Below are positions 15,312-23,974 of a stretch of DNA of 32,191 bases, piece by piece. The position numbers and the translations under genes are program-made. Within the stretch, counting starts at the first letter, position 1; each line of letters starts with the position of its first letter. The DNA is from Myxococcales bacterium (GTDB taxonomy: Bacteria > Myxococcota > Polyangia > Polyangiales > Polyangiaceae): contig PLXW01000123.1 of assembly GCA_003151595.1 (NCBI GenBank), forward strand, positions 1 to 32,191, written 5' to 3'. The notes beneath the pieces are model-generated. The model worked only from the letters and a program-made list of their open reading frames with translations. It searched no databases and had not been told where the DNA came from.

Positions 15312-15359
15312 CCGCGACCTTCCTCACCCCCGCATGCGGATGCTTCCCTAACGCCCCCC
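15312..15359. repeat. 48-bp dispersed repeat, copy A1
   Basis: Matches 17103-17150 at 45 of 48 positions in the same orientation. It contains the near-palindromic CGCATGCGGATGC and ends in six C. Both copies translate on the minus strand as GALGKHP(H/N)AGVRKVA, so they may descend from a coding fragment. The two copies lie outside the beta-propeller gene, one on each side. Confidence 0.8.
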
Positions 15360-15411
15360 GGAATCGCCAAGGAGACGACCTCGAGGCCAACGTAGGACGA
15401 CCAGCGAATCC

Positions 15412-15433
15412 CTACGCGGGGACTCGCGGCTCG
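15412..15433. repeat. 22-bp dispersed repeat, copy B1
   Basis: Matches 17049-17070 at 21 of 22 positions, same orientation. It ends two bases before the stop codon of the beta-propeller lipoprotein gene; the other copy lies 54 bases upstream of that gene's start. Confidence 0.8.
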
Positions 15434-15435
15434 TG

Positions 15436-16995
15436 TCAGAGAACGTACTTCCCGATCGCGTTGCCCGTGGGCACCGTGAACCACAGGTTGTGGTCGGAGC
15501 CGATCGCGACGCTCTGGATTCCGCCACCCCCGAAGGGAACGACGCTGATGGCACCCGCGGTGGTGACCTGTCCGACGGCGCCGTCATCATCTCCGATGAC
15601 GAGGTTTCCTGCGGGGCCCGCGACGATCGCATTGGGGGCCGCGCCATTCGCCGAATCGGGGAACGTCGTGATGGTCCCGGCAGGCGTGACACGTCCGACG
15701 ATCTGGGCGTTCGGATCCACGAACCAGACGTTCCCGTCGGGGCCCGCGGTGACGTCGACGGGGTTGCAGCCGTTCGAACCGCAATCGGCCGGTGGAACGG
15801 TGAACAGGGTGCTGATGCCTGCCGGCGTCACCTTTCCAATAAAGCCGGAGTTGACGAACCACAGATTGCCGTCGGGCCCGGCGGTGATGGCGCCCGGGTG
15901 ACATCCCCCTGAGGATGCCGCGCAGGCCGGGGGGAGGGTAAACTCCTGGTAAGACCCCGCGGTCGTCATCTTGCCGACGGCGCCGAGCTGAGAGTCCGTG
16001 AACCACAGGTTCCCGTCGGGGCCCGTCACGATGCCGGTGGGCAGAGCGTTGGCGGGAGGTGGAAACTCCGTGATCGCGCCCGCGGGTGTGATGCGCGCGA
16101 TGGTCGCGGCGGACAGCTCCGTGAACCACACGTTCCCGTCGGGACCCGGCGTGATGGCATTCCCGTCATTCCCCGAAGGGATGGGAAATTCCGTGACCGC
16201 TCCGGTCGTCGTGATTCGCCCGATGTTCTTGCCGGGGCTCTCCGTGAACCACAAGTTGCCGTCAGGACCGGCCGCGATGGCGTTGGGGGCATTCGTCACA
16301 GCAAATGAGGTGAAGCTACCGCCGGCTCCGCCGCTGTCGGACGTCGGGGGCGCGCCGTCACCGCCGGATGCGATGCCGGCATCGTCGCCCAATAGCGCGG
16401 CACACACCGTCAGCGCGCTAACTCCGTAATCGAGACCCGTGAGGACATAGGTCGTCCCGCCAATGGTAATCGAGCCGGCTGTCTGTCCTCCGGAGGTCGA
16501 GAGGGAGACGTTGTTGAAAGAGATATCGGCCGACTGCGCGACGCCGCCGTCCGACGAATAAGCGATCGCCGCGACGGTGCCGTTCATCTCGCCGGAAACG
16601 CTCTTCCCATTCTGGGTGCAGGCGACGGACAGCACCCCATCGAGGTATCCGATGCCGGTATTGCAGGAGGCGTAGCTGACCGTCATGACCGCTCCGCTCA
16701 CGGCGACGCTCGCAGTCCCGCTCACGAGGCACTGGAACGTCTTGGTGACGAGGGCTTCGGGTTTGAATTGCGCGACGTCGTCCGGCGTCGCGGCCGAGTA
16801 TTGGACCAAGAAGGCTTCCGTAGACGAAATCACACTGTCGACGAGGGTGACTTGTTCCGCGCTGAGGGTGGCGCCGGTGCCAGCGCTGCCGTTCTTCGAG
16901 CTGCTGCAAGCGCCCCCTACAAGCCCGGTGGCCGCAACGAGAAGCAGAGCCCGCACCGCATGGCGATGAGTGTGAACATGGCAAAAGGATCGCAT
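15436..16995 (-). CDS. Vgb-like (streptogramin-lyase-type) beta-propeller lipoprotein
   Basis: A 519-residue extracytoplasmic protein. The ATG at 16993-16995 is preceded by GCGAGG and gives a lipoprotein signal (ALLLVAATGLVGGAC). Residues up to about 220 form a domain I do not recognise, rich in Ser/Thr/Val. The C-terminal half has at least six propeller blades with the repeated signature AGPDGNLWFT or close variants (GPDGNVWFTE, GPDGNLWFVN, GSDHNLWFT), as in the virginiamycin B lyase Vgb fold. The true lyase is cytosolic and antibiotic-specific; a lipoprotein with an extra domain is more likely a binding or surface protein. An upstream extension to 17382 crosses repeats and is rejected. The gene sits between copies of two dispersed repeats. 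Confidence 0.85.
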   Translation of the reverse strand: MRSFCHVHTHRHAVRALLLVAATGLVGGACSSSKNGSAGTGATLSAEQVTLVDSVISSTEAFLVQYSAATPDDVAQFKPEALVTKTFQCLVSGTASVAVSGAVMTVSYASCNTGIGYLDGVLSVACTQNGKSVSGEMNGTVAAIAYSSDGGVAQSADISFNNVSLSTSGGQTAGSITIGGTTYVLTGLDYGVSALTVCAALLGDDAGIASGGDGAPPTSDSGGAGGSFTSFAVTNAPNAIAAGPDGNLWFTESPGKNIGRITTTGAVTEFPIPSGNDGNAITPGPDGNVWFTELSAATIARITPAGAITEFPPPANALPTGIVTGPDGNLWFTDSQLGAVGKMTTAGSYQEFTLPPACAASSGGCHPGAITAGPDGNLWFVNSGFIGKVTPAGISTLFTVPPADCGSNGCNPVDVTAGPDGNVWFVDPNAQIVGRVTPAGTITTFPDSANGAAPNAIVAGPAGNLVIGDDDGAVGQVTTAGAISVVPFGGGGIQSVAIGSDHNLWFTVPTGNAIGKYVL

Positions 16996-17048
16996 GAAAA
17001 ACCTCGCTGGAGTCGGATGGGGAGTCGACCACCGTACACGAGCCAGCG

Positions 17049-17070
17049 CTACGCCGGGACTCGCGGCTCG
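17049..17070. repeat. 22-bp dispersed repeat, copy B2
   Basis: CTACGCCGGGACTCGCGGCT followed by CG, one base different from 15412-15433. It lies in the divergent gap between the propeller gene and the histidine-kinase gene. Confidence 0.8.
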
Positions 17071-17102
17071 CCCGTGATGGCGTGAGCGTGGCTCGAGGGG
17101 GC

Positions 17103-17150
17103 CCGCGACCTTCCTCACCCCCGCATTCGGATGCTTCCCCAGCGCCCCCC
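17103..17150. repeat. 48-bp dispersed repeat, copy A2
   Basis: Partner of 15312-15359 with three substitutions. It lies about 120 bases upstream of the likely ATG of the histidine kinase. The kinase frame is open across it, but the translated sequence there is Pro/Ser-rich and unlike the rest of the protein, which argues for the later start. Confidence 0.8.
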
Positions 17151-17270
17151 ACTCCACCCTCTCGATCGCAATCGCCGGATTCAACCGAAACCTCGCCGCA
17201 CGAGGGCGCAGAACACGAAACGGGCCCCCTATTTCGGTGCCGCCGACGGCAAGCCGGGGACCTGCTAAGA

Positions 17271-19598
17271 ATGACGGGTGACAATCCTCGCCGTGCTCGC
17301 CGTCGGCGCTTGAAGAGCGCGGCGTCCCTCGAGGACATCTTCGCGGTGATGTCTGCCGTGTCGCTCGGGCAGGCCAGCGCACGGGTGCCGGTTCCCGCGG
17401 ATCCGCAGCCCGACGACGTGCCGACCCGACTCGCCGTCGCGCTCAACGTGCTGTTGGAGGACTTTTCGGTTCGCGCGAAGGCTACGGAACGGATGACCGA
17501 TCGCCTGCGCATCTTGGCGGAGGCTGCGCGCGAGTTTGCAGGCGCCACGCAGGACCCGGAGCTGCTGCTGAGCACCGTGGCGCGTCGCCTGGCGGAAGTC
17601 GTGAAGGATCTGTGCATCGTGCGGCTCGTCTCGGACGACGGGCGGGAGCTTCTCCCCCTGGCGATCCACGCTTCGGACGAGGATGCCGAGCGACGAACGC
17701 GCGAGATGTTCTTCGAGCCATTGCCCCTGGACGGGCCGTCGATCTCACGTCGTGTCCACGAAACGGGTGAGCCATTCGTCGCGTCCAAGCTCGATCTGGA
17801 GGATCTGCGAGCGAGGACGACTCCGAAATATCTCGAGTACGTGCGGGCCCTCGAGCTTCACAGTATGTTGATTGTGCCATTGAGCTTCCGTGGCCGCTCA
17901 TTCGGGCAAATCCTCTTGGCCCGCTATCGGTCCGATAGCCCGTCGTTCGACGACCCAGACCTCAACCTCGCCCGCGCCCTGGCCGACCACGCCGCCATCG
18001 CCATCGCCAACTCCCGATCCTACGTCGCGGAGCGAGATGCTCGCGCCGTCGCCGAGAAGGCGAAGGACGACTTGCGGGCGTCAGAGGCCCGCTATCGGCT
18101 GATGTTCGACAACAGCCCGCTGCCGAAGTGGATGTACGATCTGGAGACGCTTGGGTTCCTCGCCGTCAACGCCGCCGCCGTCCGTGACTACGGATACTCC
18201 CGCGAAGAGTTCCTCGGGATGACGGTGAGGGACATCCGCCCGCCCGAAGACGTGCCCGCCTTCCTCGAATCGGTGCGGTCGCCAGGCGCCGCGTCCATGT
18301 TCGGGACGTGGAGACACCGGAGGAAGAGCGGCGACGTTTTTCAAGTCGAGGTGACGATGCACACCTTCATGCTCGACGGGCGCACCTGCCGACTTGCCGT
18401 GGGAAGGGACGTGACCGAACGGCTCCGGCTTGAGGAGCAGCTTCGCCACGCGCAGAAGATGGAGGCCGTCGGGCGGTTGGCAGGTGGCGTCGCGCACGAC
18501 TTCAACAACGTGCTGTCGGTCATCCTCAGCTACGGCGAGATGCTCCAGGCCGACCTGAGACGAGACGATCCCATGCGTGGGGACCTCGAAGAGATCACGA
18601 AGGCCGCGCAGCGCGCAGCCGCCCTGACCCGGCAGCTACTCTTGTTCAGCCGACAGCAGGTCGTCGAGCCCAAGGTACTCGACCTGAACGAGCTGCTCGC
18701 GGGGATGGACAAGATGCTGAGGCGAATGCTGGGCGAGGACGTCGACCTGACCTTGGTGCCGGCGCCCGAACTCGGACGGATCCGAGCAGACGCGGGCAAC
18801 GTCGAGCAGGTCATCATGAACCTCGTGGTCAACGCCCGCGATGCGATGCCGACCGGGGGCCAGCTCACGATCGAGACCGGAAACGTCGACCTCGACGCCG
18901 ACTACGCCCGCGAACACTTCGGCTCGACGCCGGGGCAACACGTGATGCTCGCCGTGACGGACACCGGCATCGGCATCGACAAGGCGACGCAGGCCCGGAT
19001 CTTCGAGCCGTTCTTCACGACGAAGGAACCGGGGAAAGGGACCGGGTTGGGCCTCTCGACAGTGTTCGGCATCGCGCAGCAAAGCGGCGGAAGCGTTTGG
19101 GTCTACAGCGAGCCCGGCAAGGGGACCACGTTGAAGGTCTACTTCCCGAGAGTCATCGCGGAGATAGACGTTCCGCGCGAGACGCTTCCGCCCGTCAGCC
19201 TTCGGGGCAAAGAGACGATCTTGCTCGTCGAGGACGAAGAGCAGGTGCGCGTCGTCGCGGAGGGCATCCTCAAGCGAAACGGCTACCACGTCATCGTCGC
19301 TCAGAACGCAGGTGAGGCGCTCCTCTTCTGCGAGAAGCACCCCGGCGTCATCCACATGCTGCTCACCGACGTCGTCATGCCCCAGATGAGCGGAGCGGAG
19401 CTGGCGAAGCGAATCGCGAAGACCCGGCCCGACATGAAGCTGCTTTGCATGTCCGGCTATACGGACGACAGCATCGTTCGCCACGGCGTGCTCGAAAGCG
19501 GCGTCGCCTTCCTGCAGAAGCCCTTCACGCCGGAGTCGCTGATGCGAAAGGTGAGGGACGTGCTCGATGCGCCTCGCGGAGAGCGACCATTCCCGTGA
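17271..19598 (+). CDS. Hybrid sensor histidine kinase (GAF-PAS-HisKA-HATPase-REC)
   Basis: A 775-residue signalling protein with no membrane segment, so it senses a cytosolic cue. In order: a basic start and HAMP-like helix (to about 75), a GAF domain (about 80-240), a coiled linker, a PAS domain (about 275-385), and a HisKA domain with [14 protein letters not shown] (phospho-acceptor His409). The ATPase domain follows with [24 protein letters not shown] and [14 protein letters not shown]-terminal receiver domain shows [15 protein letters not shown] (phospho-acceptor Asp700) and a KPF switch lysine. Orphan: no response regulator or output gene is adjacent, so phosphate probably passes to a partner elsewhere. 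The ATG at 17271 is preferred; the frame is open from a GTG at 17082, but that stretch holds a dispersed repeat. The divergent neighbour is the beta-propeller lipoprotein. Confidence 0.92.
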   Translation: MTGDNPRRARRRRLKSAASLEDIFAVMSAVSLGQASARVPVPADPQPDDVPTRLAVALNVLLEDFSVRAKATERMTDRLRILAEAAREFAGATQDPELLLSTVARRLAEVVKDLCIVRLVSDDGRELLPLAIHASDEDAERRTREMFFEPLPLDGPSISRRVHETGEPFVASKLDLEDLRARTTPKYLEYVRALELHSMLIVPLSFRGRSFGQILLARYRSDSPSFDDPDLNLARALADHAAIAIANSRSYVAERDARAVAEKAKDDLRASEARYRLMFDNSPLPKWMYDLETLGFLAVNAAAVRDYGYSREEFLGMTVRDIRPPEDVPAFLESVRSPGAASMFGTWRHRRKSGDVFQVEVTMHTFMLDGRTCRLAVGRDVTERLRLEEQLRHAQKMEAVGRLAGGVAHDFNNVLSVILSYGEMLQADLRRDDPMRGDLEEITKAAQRAAALTRQLLLFSRQQVVEPKVLDLNELLAGMDKMLRRMLGEDVDLTLVPAPELGRIRADAGNVEQVIMNLVVNARDAMPTGGQLTIETGNVDLDADYAREHFGSTPGQHVMLAVTDTGIGIDKATQARIFEPFFTTKEPGKGTGLGLSTVFGIAQQSGGSVWVYSEPGKGTTLKVYFPRVIAEIDVPRETLPPVSLRGKETILLVEDEEQVRVVAEGILKRNGYHVIVAQNAGEALLFCEKHPGVIHMLLTDVVMPQMSGAELAKRIAKTRPDMKLLCMSGYTDDSIVRHGVLESGVAFLQKPFTPESLMRKVRDVLDAPRGERPFP

Positions 19599-19695
19599 GT
19601 GCGTGAGCCGCGCTCGAGTCGCGTGTTCTCACGTCCTCGCTCATGAGCCGATGGCTAGTCCTGCGCTCTCGGCGACGAGCGGAGATCGACGTGAC

Positions 19696-20223
19696 TCATC
19701 CGGCGTCGTGCACGTGAAGGTGCTGAGCGAGCCGCGGCGCGATTTTGGCGAGCGCCGGCGCATCGAGTAGCTCCTGCACGCGAGTGAAGAGCGTTCGCTC
19801 CTCGACGCGCACGTGCGCCTCCAGGAGCGTACCGAAGCGATCGAGGATGTCGGCGATCGCGGTGGCATCGGCCGTACGCGACAGCTCCATGATGAGCCGC
19901 CGCATTCGATCGTGATCGCGCCGCAGCTCGGCACAGAGCGTATCGAGGTCGCGATCGAGGCCGTCGACCGCGACCATCAGCTCCAGCTCCTCGGCCGCGA
20001 AGTGCGGCTCGAGCTCGAGCTCGAACAGGCGGCGCACGTACGCCGCGAGCGCGAGCGGCTCCGGCGGCAGGCGTGATCTCAAGTGGCGCGAGCCGCCTTC
20101 CCGCAGGGCCGCCGCGAGCTGCAACGCGATGTGGTGATCTCTCGAGAGCGGAGCGAGCGCGGCGTGACGGTGGATCGGCATGACCAAACCAAGAGCATCG
20201 ATCATGCCGCCCACTGCGGTCAT
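19696..20223 (-). CDS. Hemerythrin HHE-domain protein
   Basis: About 175 residues, cytosolic. It carries the ligand pattern of the di-iron hemerythrin-like domain: LSRDHH, EPHFAAEE, LRRDHDRM and EAHVRVEERTLF. Such proteins bind O2 or NO or repair Fe-S centres under nitrosative stress (compare YtfE/RIC). Starts at 20221-20223, 20203-20205 and 20179-20181 are all possible; none has a convincing ribosome-binding site, and the last begins just before the conserved domain (MPIHRHAALAPLSRDHH). It follows the nos cluster on the same strand after a 275-base gap, so it may be read from that operon or from its own promoter. The context suggests a role in NO handling. Confidence 0.85.
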   Translation of the reverse strand: MTAVGGMIDALGLVMPIHRHAALAPLSRDHHIALQLAAALREGGSRHLRSRLPPEPLALAAYVRRLFELELEPHFAAEELELMVAVDGLDRDLDTLCAELRRDHDRMRRLIMELSRTADATAIADILDRFGTLLEAHVRVEERTLFTRVQELLDAPALAKIAPRLAQHLHVHDAG

Positions 20224-20498
20224 TGAGGCGCCGCCGCCGTGCCCAGAACGGGTAGTCGATCCCCGCGAGCCGGTTGATCAGCGTCGTCGCTTCCGCGGGC
20301 GGATGCGCCGCTTTCGCCTCGGTCACGACCGACCCCGGCTGCGAATCCTTCTCATCGATGGCGCCCACCTGACTTGTACCGAGGAGGCCGCACGGGCGCG
20401 AGCAGCTTCTCGAAACGCGCAGGACCTGCCGGCGGGCACGCGCGGTCTGCGCTCCTGCCTAGGCGCTCACGGAGACACCGTGATCGGCGTGCGCACCA
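20224..20498. other. Gap between CopD-like and hemerythrin genes
   Basis: No gene I can defend. A minus-strand frame near 20240-20368 has protein-like composition (EATTLINRLAGIDYPFWA), but it then runs into the hemerythrin gene in the wrong frame. A 6-bp inverted repeat with a 5-base loop (TCACGG / CCGTGA, 20467-20483) lies just after the CopD-like stop but lacks a T tail. Confidence 0.4.
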
Positions 20499-21017
20499 TC
20501 AGAGAAAGCCCCGCACCAGCGCCGCGGCGAAGAACAGGATCGCCAGCGAGGCCAGGAGCACCAGGCGCCCGATCCACGAAGCCATGCGGCGCGCGCGCAC
20601 CGCTTCGCGCGACGACGGGTCGCGCTCGAGCGAGTCGACGGCGCGCTTTCCCGTGAGCGCTTCGTGTGCCGCGGTCGCGACCAAGACCAGGGCGACGAGC
20701 GCGAGCTTGCAGGCGAGCGCGTGCCCGAACGAGCTCGCCCAGAAGTCGGCGTCGACGAGGGCCGCCCAGCGTATGCCACGGAAGTAGAGATTCGAGACGC
20801 CCGTCGCGACGAGGACGAGCAGCGCGGCCCATCCGAGGACGCGAAACCGCGCGCCGAGGAGGCGCATCAACCGCGGCGCGGCGGTTCGCACTTCGTCACG
20901 CCGAAGCACGGGCACGGCCACCGCGGCGAAGAAGATCATGGACCCGACCCACGCCGCCGCCGCGACGATGTGGAGCCACACGGAGAGCGCATACAGGATG
21001 CCCACGTTCCTGATCAC
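20499..21017 (-). CDS. CopD-like copper-associated membrane protein
   Basis: A 172-residue inner-membrane protein with about four helices. The first helix contains VWLHIVAAAAWVGSMIFFAA, the His/Trp pattern of the CopD family linked to periplasmic copper uptake. Later helices include VLGWAALLVLVATGVSNLYF, FGHALACKLALVALVLV and RLVLLASLAILFF. The start is GTG at 21015-21017, overlapping the nnrS stop by four bases (GTGA), with AAGG just upstream, so translation is coupled. It is the last gene of the tight nos run. I infer that it supplies copper for the NosZ centres or protects against excess; this is not proven. The longer open frame upstream is a shadow of nnrS. Confidence 0.75.
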   Translation of the reverse strand: MIRNVGILYALSVWLHIVAAAAWVGSMIFFAAVAVPVLRRDEVRTAAPRLMRLLGARFRVLGWAALLVLVATGVSNLYFRGIRWAALVDADFWASSFGHALACKLALVALVLVATAAHEALTGKRAVDSLERDPSSREAVRARRMASWIGRLVLLASLAILFFAAALVRGFL

Positions 21018-22234
21018 CCCGCCTTTCCGTCCATCCGCCGCTTCGAGAGGAGCGGCGCATAGACGACCACGAAGACGAGGAACGCAATCGACCACAAGGC
21101 TCCTGCGGTCACCAGCGACGGGAAGTACCAGGCGGGTGCGAGGAGCGGGACGACGACGCGCGCGATCCCCGCAGCCGAGATCGCGGCGAACGCCCACGCG
21201 ATCGGCTTCGCCACGACGAGCGGGCACCCCGAATGCCCCAGCGCGACGCGCGCCATCATGCCGAGCGTGAGCGAGCCGATCGCGCCGACCGTCAGGGCGT
21301 GAGTCGCGAGCGATCGAGGCACGGCCACGTCGAACCAGGCCACGGTGCGAAGCAGGAGCCCGAACGGGATCCACGCATAGCCTGCGTGGAGGATCCACAG
21401 GAGCGGCTGGTGCGCCGAGTACCGGGCACCCCAATGGATCGCGCGCACAGCTGCGAGAACGCCGACGACACCAGACAGCACGGCGGCACCCGCGCTCTCC
21501 GCCGCGAAGACGTCGACGACCGTCAGCACCGCCATCGCCACGATCGTGAGGACGTCGACCACCGGCACCGTTCGGATGGACGCGACGCCAGTCGCGCTGC
21601 GCGTGAACATCGGGAAGACGCGGCCGGCGATGATCTGGATGACGAGCACCACGATGTCGATGCCCACCAGGCACGCGCGCCGACCCGAACCCATCGCGAC
21701 GACGCCGAGCGCCTCCAGATGGACCACGACGTTCGCGGCGAAGAGCGCGCACAGAACGGCGAGCATGACGAAATTGCGGCGGCTCTTCGCCGCAACGAGA
21801 GGGCGCGCGAGGATCCACACGAGCATCGGCAGGAACGAGAGGTCCACGATCGCGGGAACGCCCCGCGGCAGGAGCCCCGCCGCGACCATCGCGATGCGGC
21901 CGAGAACCCACAGCACTGACAGGGCGAGGAGGGGCGCGCCGACGGCCGTCTCCCGCTGCGTCCAGTTACCGACCGCCGTCAGCAAGAAGCCGGCGATCAC
22001 GGCGACCGCAAAGCCGAACACCATCTCGTGCGCGTGCCAACTGGTGGCGTCGAGATAGGCGTTGGTCCGCAGAACGCCGCCGAGCACCAGAAGCCACGCC
22101 GGAACGACGACCGCGCCAAAGGCGGCAGCGAGCAGAAAGAACGGGCGAAACCCCTTCGCCGCGAGCGCCCACCGCGGCTTCACGGAGGACTCGGGGATCG
22201 CTCCGACAAGGGGTAGCGAGCCGCGCGTGCTCAC
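21014..22234 (-). CDS. nnrS: NnrS family heme-copper membrane protein
   Basis: A 406-residue inner-membrane protein with about twelve helices. It shows the NnrS hallmarks: AKGFRPFFLLAAAF at the N-terminus, TSWHAHEMVFGFAVAVIAGF, and near the C-terminus HALTVGAIGSLTLGMMARV followed by ALGHSG. NnrS proteins bind heme and copper and relieve nitrosative stress during denitrification; the exact chemistry is unsettled. The start is GTG at 22232-22234, which overlaps the cytochrome c stop by four bases (GTGA). Its own stop overlaps the CopD-like start the same way. An in-frame extension to 22393 is Arg-rich and overlaps the cytochrome gene, so it is rejected. Confidence 0.9.
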   Translation of the reverse strand: MSTRGSLPLVGAIPESSVKPRWALAAKGFRPFFLLAAAFGAVVVPAWLLVLGGVLRTNAYLDATSWHAHEMVFGFAVAVIAGFLLTAVGNWTQRETAVGAPLLALSVLWVLGRIAMVAAGLLPRGVPAIVDLSFLPMLVWILARPLVAAKSRRNFVMLAVLCALFAANVVVHLEALGVVAMGSGRRACLVGIDIVVLVIQIIAGRVFPMFTRSATGVASIRTVPVVDVLTIVAMAVLTVVDVFAAESAGAAVLSGVVGVLAAVRAIHWGARYSAHQPLLWILHAGYAWIPFGLLLRTVAWFDVAVPRSLATHALTVGAIGSLTLGMMARVALGHSGCPLVVAKPIAWAFAAISAAGIARVVVPLLAPAWYFPSLVTAGALWSIAFLVFVVVYAPLLSKRRMDGKAG

Positions 22235-22686
22235 TGCTTCCCGAAGTCGCGGATGATCTTCAACAAGCCCTCCACGACCTCGGGCTTCGAATCGAGATCC
22301 GGGTTCCCCGGCATGTTCGCGCTCTTCCCGACGGCCGAGCCGCCATAGACCACCGCTTTCTTGATCTCTTCGTCGGTGACCTTCGCCTGCCATTCCTTGT
22401 CGTGGTAGTTGCGCGGCTTCGGATTGAGCGTGATGGCGCCGGGGCCGTTGCCGCGCCCTTCCGGGCCGTGGCAGGTCGCGCAGCGCGACTTGAAGATCTC
22501 GTTCGCTTTGGCCGCGCCCACGGCAGCCATGCCCGTGTTCGATTCCGCGCTGGTCGTGGTCGGCTGGGTGGGCTGTGCGTTGTCGCTGGCGGCCGGCGAG
22601 CTGTCGGGCGTCGCACCCTTGCTACAGCCGCCGAGCACGAGGAACCCCGCGAGCGAGGCGACGTAGGCGATCGATTTCGTTCTCAT
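22231..22686 (-). CDS. Lipoprotein monoheme cytochrome c
   Basis: A 151-residue periplasmic electron carrier. The ATG at 22684-22686 follows an AAGGAGAAG ribosome-binding site. The lipobox LVLGGC gives an anchored Cys21, followed by a Ser/Thr/Pro tether of about 30 residues. The heme site is CATCH (Cys69, Cys72, His73), and Met125 in SANMPGNP is the likely sixth ligand. It lies between nosY and nnrS: 38 bases after nosY, and a 4-base overlap with nnrS. The cluster has no nosR, nosG, nosH or other cytochrome, so this is the obvious candidate for passing electrons to NosZ at the membrane surface. That assignment is an inference. Confidence 0.92.
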   Translation of the reverse strand: MRTKSIAYVASLAGFLVLGGCSKGATPDSSPAASDNAQPTQPTTTSAESNTGMAAVGAAKANEIFKSRCATCHGPEGRGNGPGAITLNPKPRNYHDKEWQAKVTDEEIKKAVVYGGSAVGKSANMPGNPDLDSKPEVVEGLLKIIRDFGKQ

Positions 22687-22724
22687 GTTCTTCTCCTTCT
22701 CCGTCATTTTTTCTGGGCCTTTGG

Positions 22725-23570
22725 TCAGCCCACGAGATCCGAGCGCTCGAGGCGCCTCTGCGCGCGCCACATCGCGAACGTGCCGAGCAGCGCGGGCCAC
22801 CCGACGCCCACGGCGAGCGCGAGCCGCGGGCCCAGCGTGTTCGCGAGCCAGAAGCCGACCGGTCCGAGCGCGGAGAGATCGGGATCGACGCCGGACAGGA
22901 TCGCGATGCGCGCGGCCTCCGCCGGGTTGAGTGCGGCGAGCATGAAGACGGCCGCCGGTGCCAGCTTGAAACGGAGCAGCACTCCGACCAGCGCGAAGTC
23001 GTGCAGCGCGCTCGACGCGAGCCAGGCCAGGAGCGCCAACACCGTCGCCCGCTCCGGCGTGCGAGCCGCCGCCGAGACCCAGAACCCGATGCCGAGGAAC
23101 GCCCAGGCAAGGGCCGCGGTCGTCGCGAGGCTTCGCGCGACCACGCCCGCGAGCGCGCTGTCGCTCGTGTCGAGGAGCGGCCCAACGACGAGGGCGCCGA
23201 CGAAGAGAACGGCGAGAGGCCCCACGACGACGAGGAAGCGCGACGCGACGATCGACGCAAACCAGTCGGCCCGGCGCGCCGGCTGCGACAACATCAACTC
23301 GAAGAATCCGCTTTGCCGCGCGCGCACGATGCACGGGCTCGACGCCACGAGCGCCACGAGCGGCACGACGAGCGCGACCGCGTTGGCCATGTTCAGCACC
23401 ACGCGCGAGAGCCCCGTGAACCCGAGGATCGAGCTCTCGCGCAGCCCTAGCCAGATGAACCCGGAGAAGACGAGCGCGTAGACGGCACCGGTGAACGCAA
23501 GCCAGCGCGAACGCAGCGCCTCGTTCAGCTCGAGGCGAAGGAACGCGCGCGTGGCGACCGCGGCGCTCAT
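22725..23570 (-). CDS. nosY: NosY, ABC-2 type permease for copper-site maturation
   Basis: A 281-residue inner-membrane protein with about six helices, the permease partner of NosF. Family features include the N-terminal FLRLELNEALRSRWLAFTGA, the coupling-helix region SSPCIVRARQSGFFELMLSQP, and C-terminal ALNPAEAARIAILSG with a final hydrophobic helix. NosDFY together deliver sulfide and copper for assembly of the CuZ cluster of NosZ. The ATG at 23568-23570 overlaps the nosL stop by four bases (ATGA); a longer upstream frame is the nosL shadow. The lipoprotein cytochrome c follows after 38 bases. Confidence 0.92.
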   Translation of the reverse strand: MSAAVATRAFLRLELNEALRSRWLAFTGAVYALVFSGFIWLGLRESSILGFTGLSRVVLNMANAVALVVPLVALVASSPCIVRARQSGFFELMLSQPARRADWFASIVASRFLVVVGPLAVLFVGALVVGPLLDTSDSALAGVVARSLATTAALAWAFLGIGFWVSAAARTPERATVLALLAWLASSALHDFALVGVLLRFKLAPAAVFMLAALNPAEAARIAILSGVDPDLSALGPVGFWLANTLGPRLALAVGVGWPALLGTFAMWRAQRRLERSDLVG

Positions 23571-23974
23571 GGCGCCCTCCGCGACTTCGCCTTCACGCTC
23601 GCGCGCATCTCGTCCCACGCGACGCCGTCGCTCGCGCGCGCCTCGAAGCCGAAGTCCATCGGCGACGGAGCGCCGGCGACATACCGCGTGGATCGCGCCT
23701 CGAGCCAGCGGCCGGCCTCCGCGTCATGCACCCACGCTCGGGGCGTGCCGAGACCGCGCTCGTCGATGGCGAGGACCATGCAGCCCACGTCGTCGAAGAA
23801 GAGGCGATCGCCGGAATCCGTCACGAGCTGCGCGCCAAAGCGCCGATCGCTCAGGATCATGGCGCAATGGGCGCACGCCTGCTTTCCCCAGACGGGCTCG
23901 ACGGGGCCGTTCTCCTCCGCGCACGCGGTGAGCGTCAGGACGGCGAGTAGCTGCAGGACCGCCCGGCGGTTCAT
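23567..23974 (-). CDS. nosL: NosL, copper-chaperone lipoprotein
   Basis: A 135-residue protein. The signal peptide (MNRRAVLQLLAVLTLTAC) has its lipobox at Cys18. The mature protein shows the NosL copper-binding motif CAHCAM (Cys34, Cys37, Met39) and the family segment RRFGAQLVTDSGDRLFFDD with a further Cys in VGCM. NosL carries Cu(I) on the periplasmic side and hands it to the NosDFY assembly machinery. The ATG at 23972-23974 overlaps the nosF stop by four bases, and the stop overlaps nosY likewise. A very long open frame that runs upstream to 25066 is a shadow of nosF and nosD. Confidence 0.94.
   Translation of the reverse strand: MNRRAVLQLLAVLTLTACAEENGPVEPVWGKQACAHCAMILSDRRFGAQLVTDSGDRLFFDDVGCMVLAIDERGLGTPRAWVHDAEAGRWLEARSTRYVAGAPSPMDFGFEARASDGVAWDEMRASVKAKSRRAP

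Larger units (their letters stand above)
14996..15435. other. 440-bp gap with dispersed repeats, no clear gene
   Basis: Frames here are short and Arg/Pro-rich. The left part (about 15000-15165) has an open minus-strand frame that I cannot place. The right part holds one copy each of the two repeats described separately (15312-15359 and 15412-15433). The stretch around the first repeat reads on the minus strand as GALGKHPHAGVRKVAEELG, which could be the scrap of an old gene. Confidence 0.5.

Noticed and set aside
15520..16300. Regular repeats suggestive of a tandem or CRISPR-like array
   Set aside because: The periodicity is the beta-propeller blade motif (GPDGNLWFT) in coding sequence; spacing is variable and there are no identical repeats. 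No CRISPR array is present in the window.
17082..17270. GTG start for the histidine kinase at 17082
   Set aside because: The added residues are Pro/Ser-rich and encoded partly by the 48-bp repeat; the ATG at 17271 gives a normal start.
16996..17382. N-terminal extension of the beta-propeller lipoprotein
   Set aside because: It would cross two dispersed repeats and precede a perfect lipoprotein signal that has its own ribosome-binding site.
20240..20368. Possible small minus-strand gene with TTLINRLAGIDYPFWA
   Set aside because: It has protein-like composition, but the frame enters the hemerythrin gene out of phase, the start is weak and I recognise no family. Kept only as a note in the gap description.
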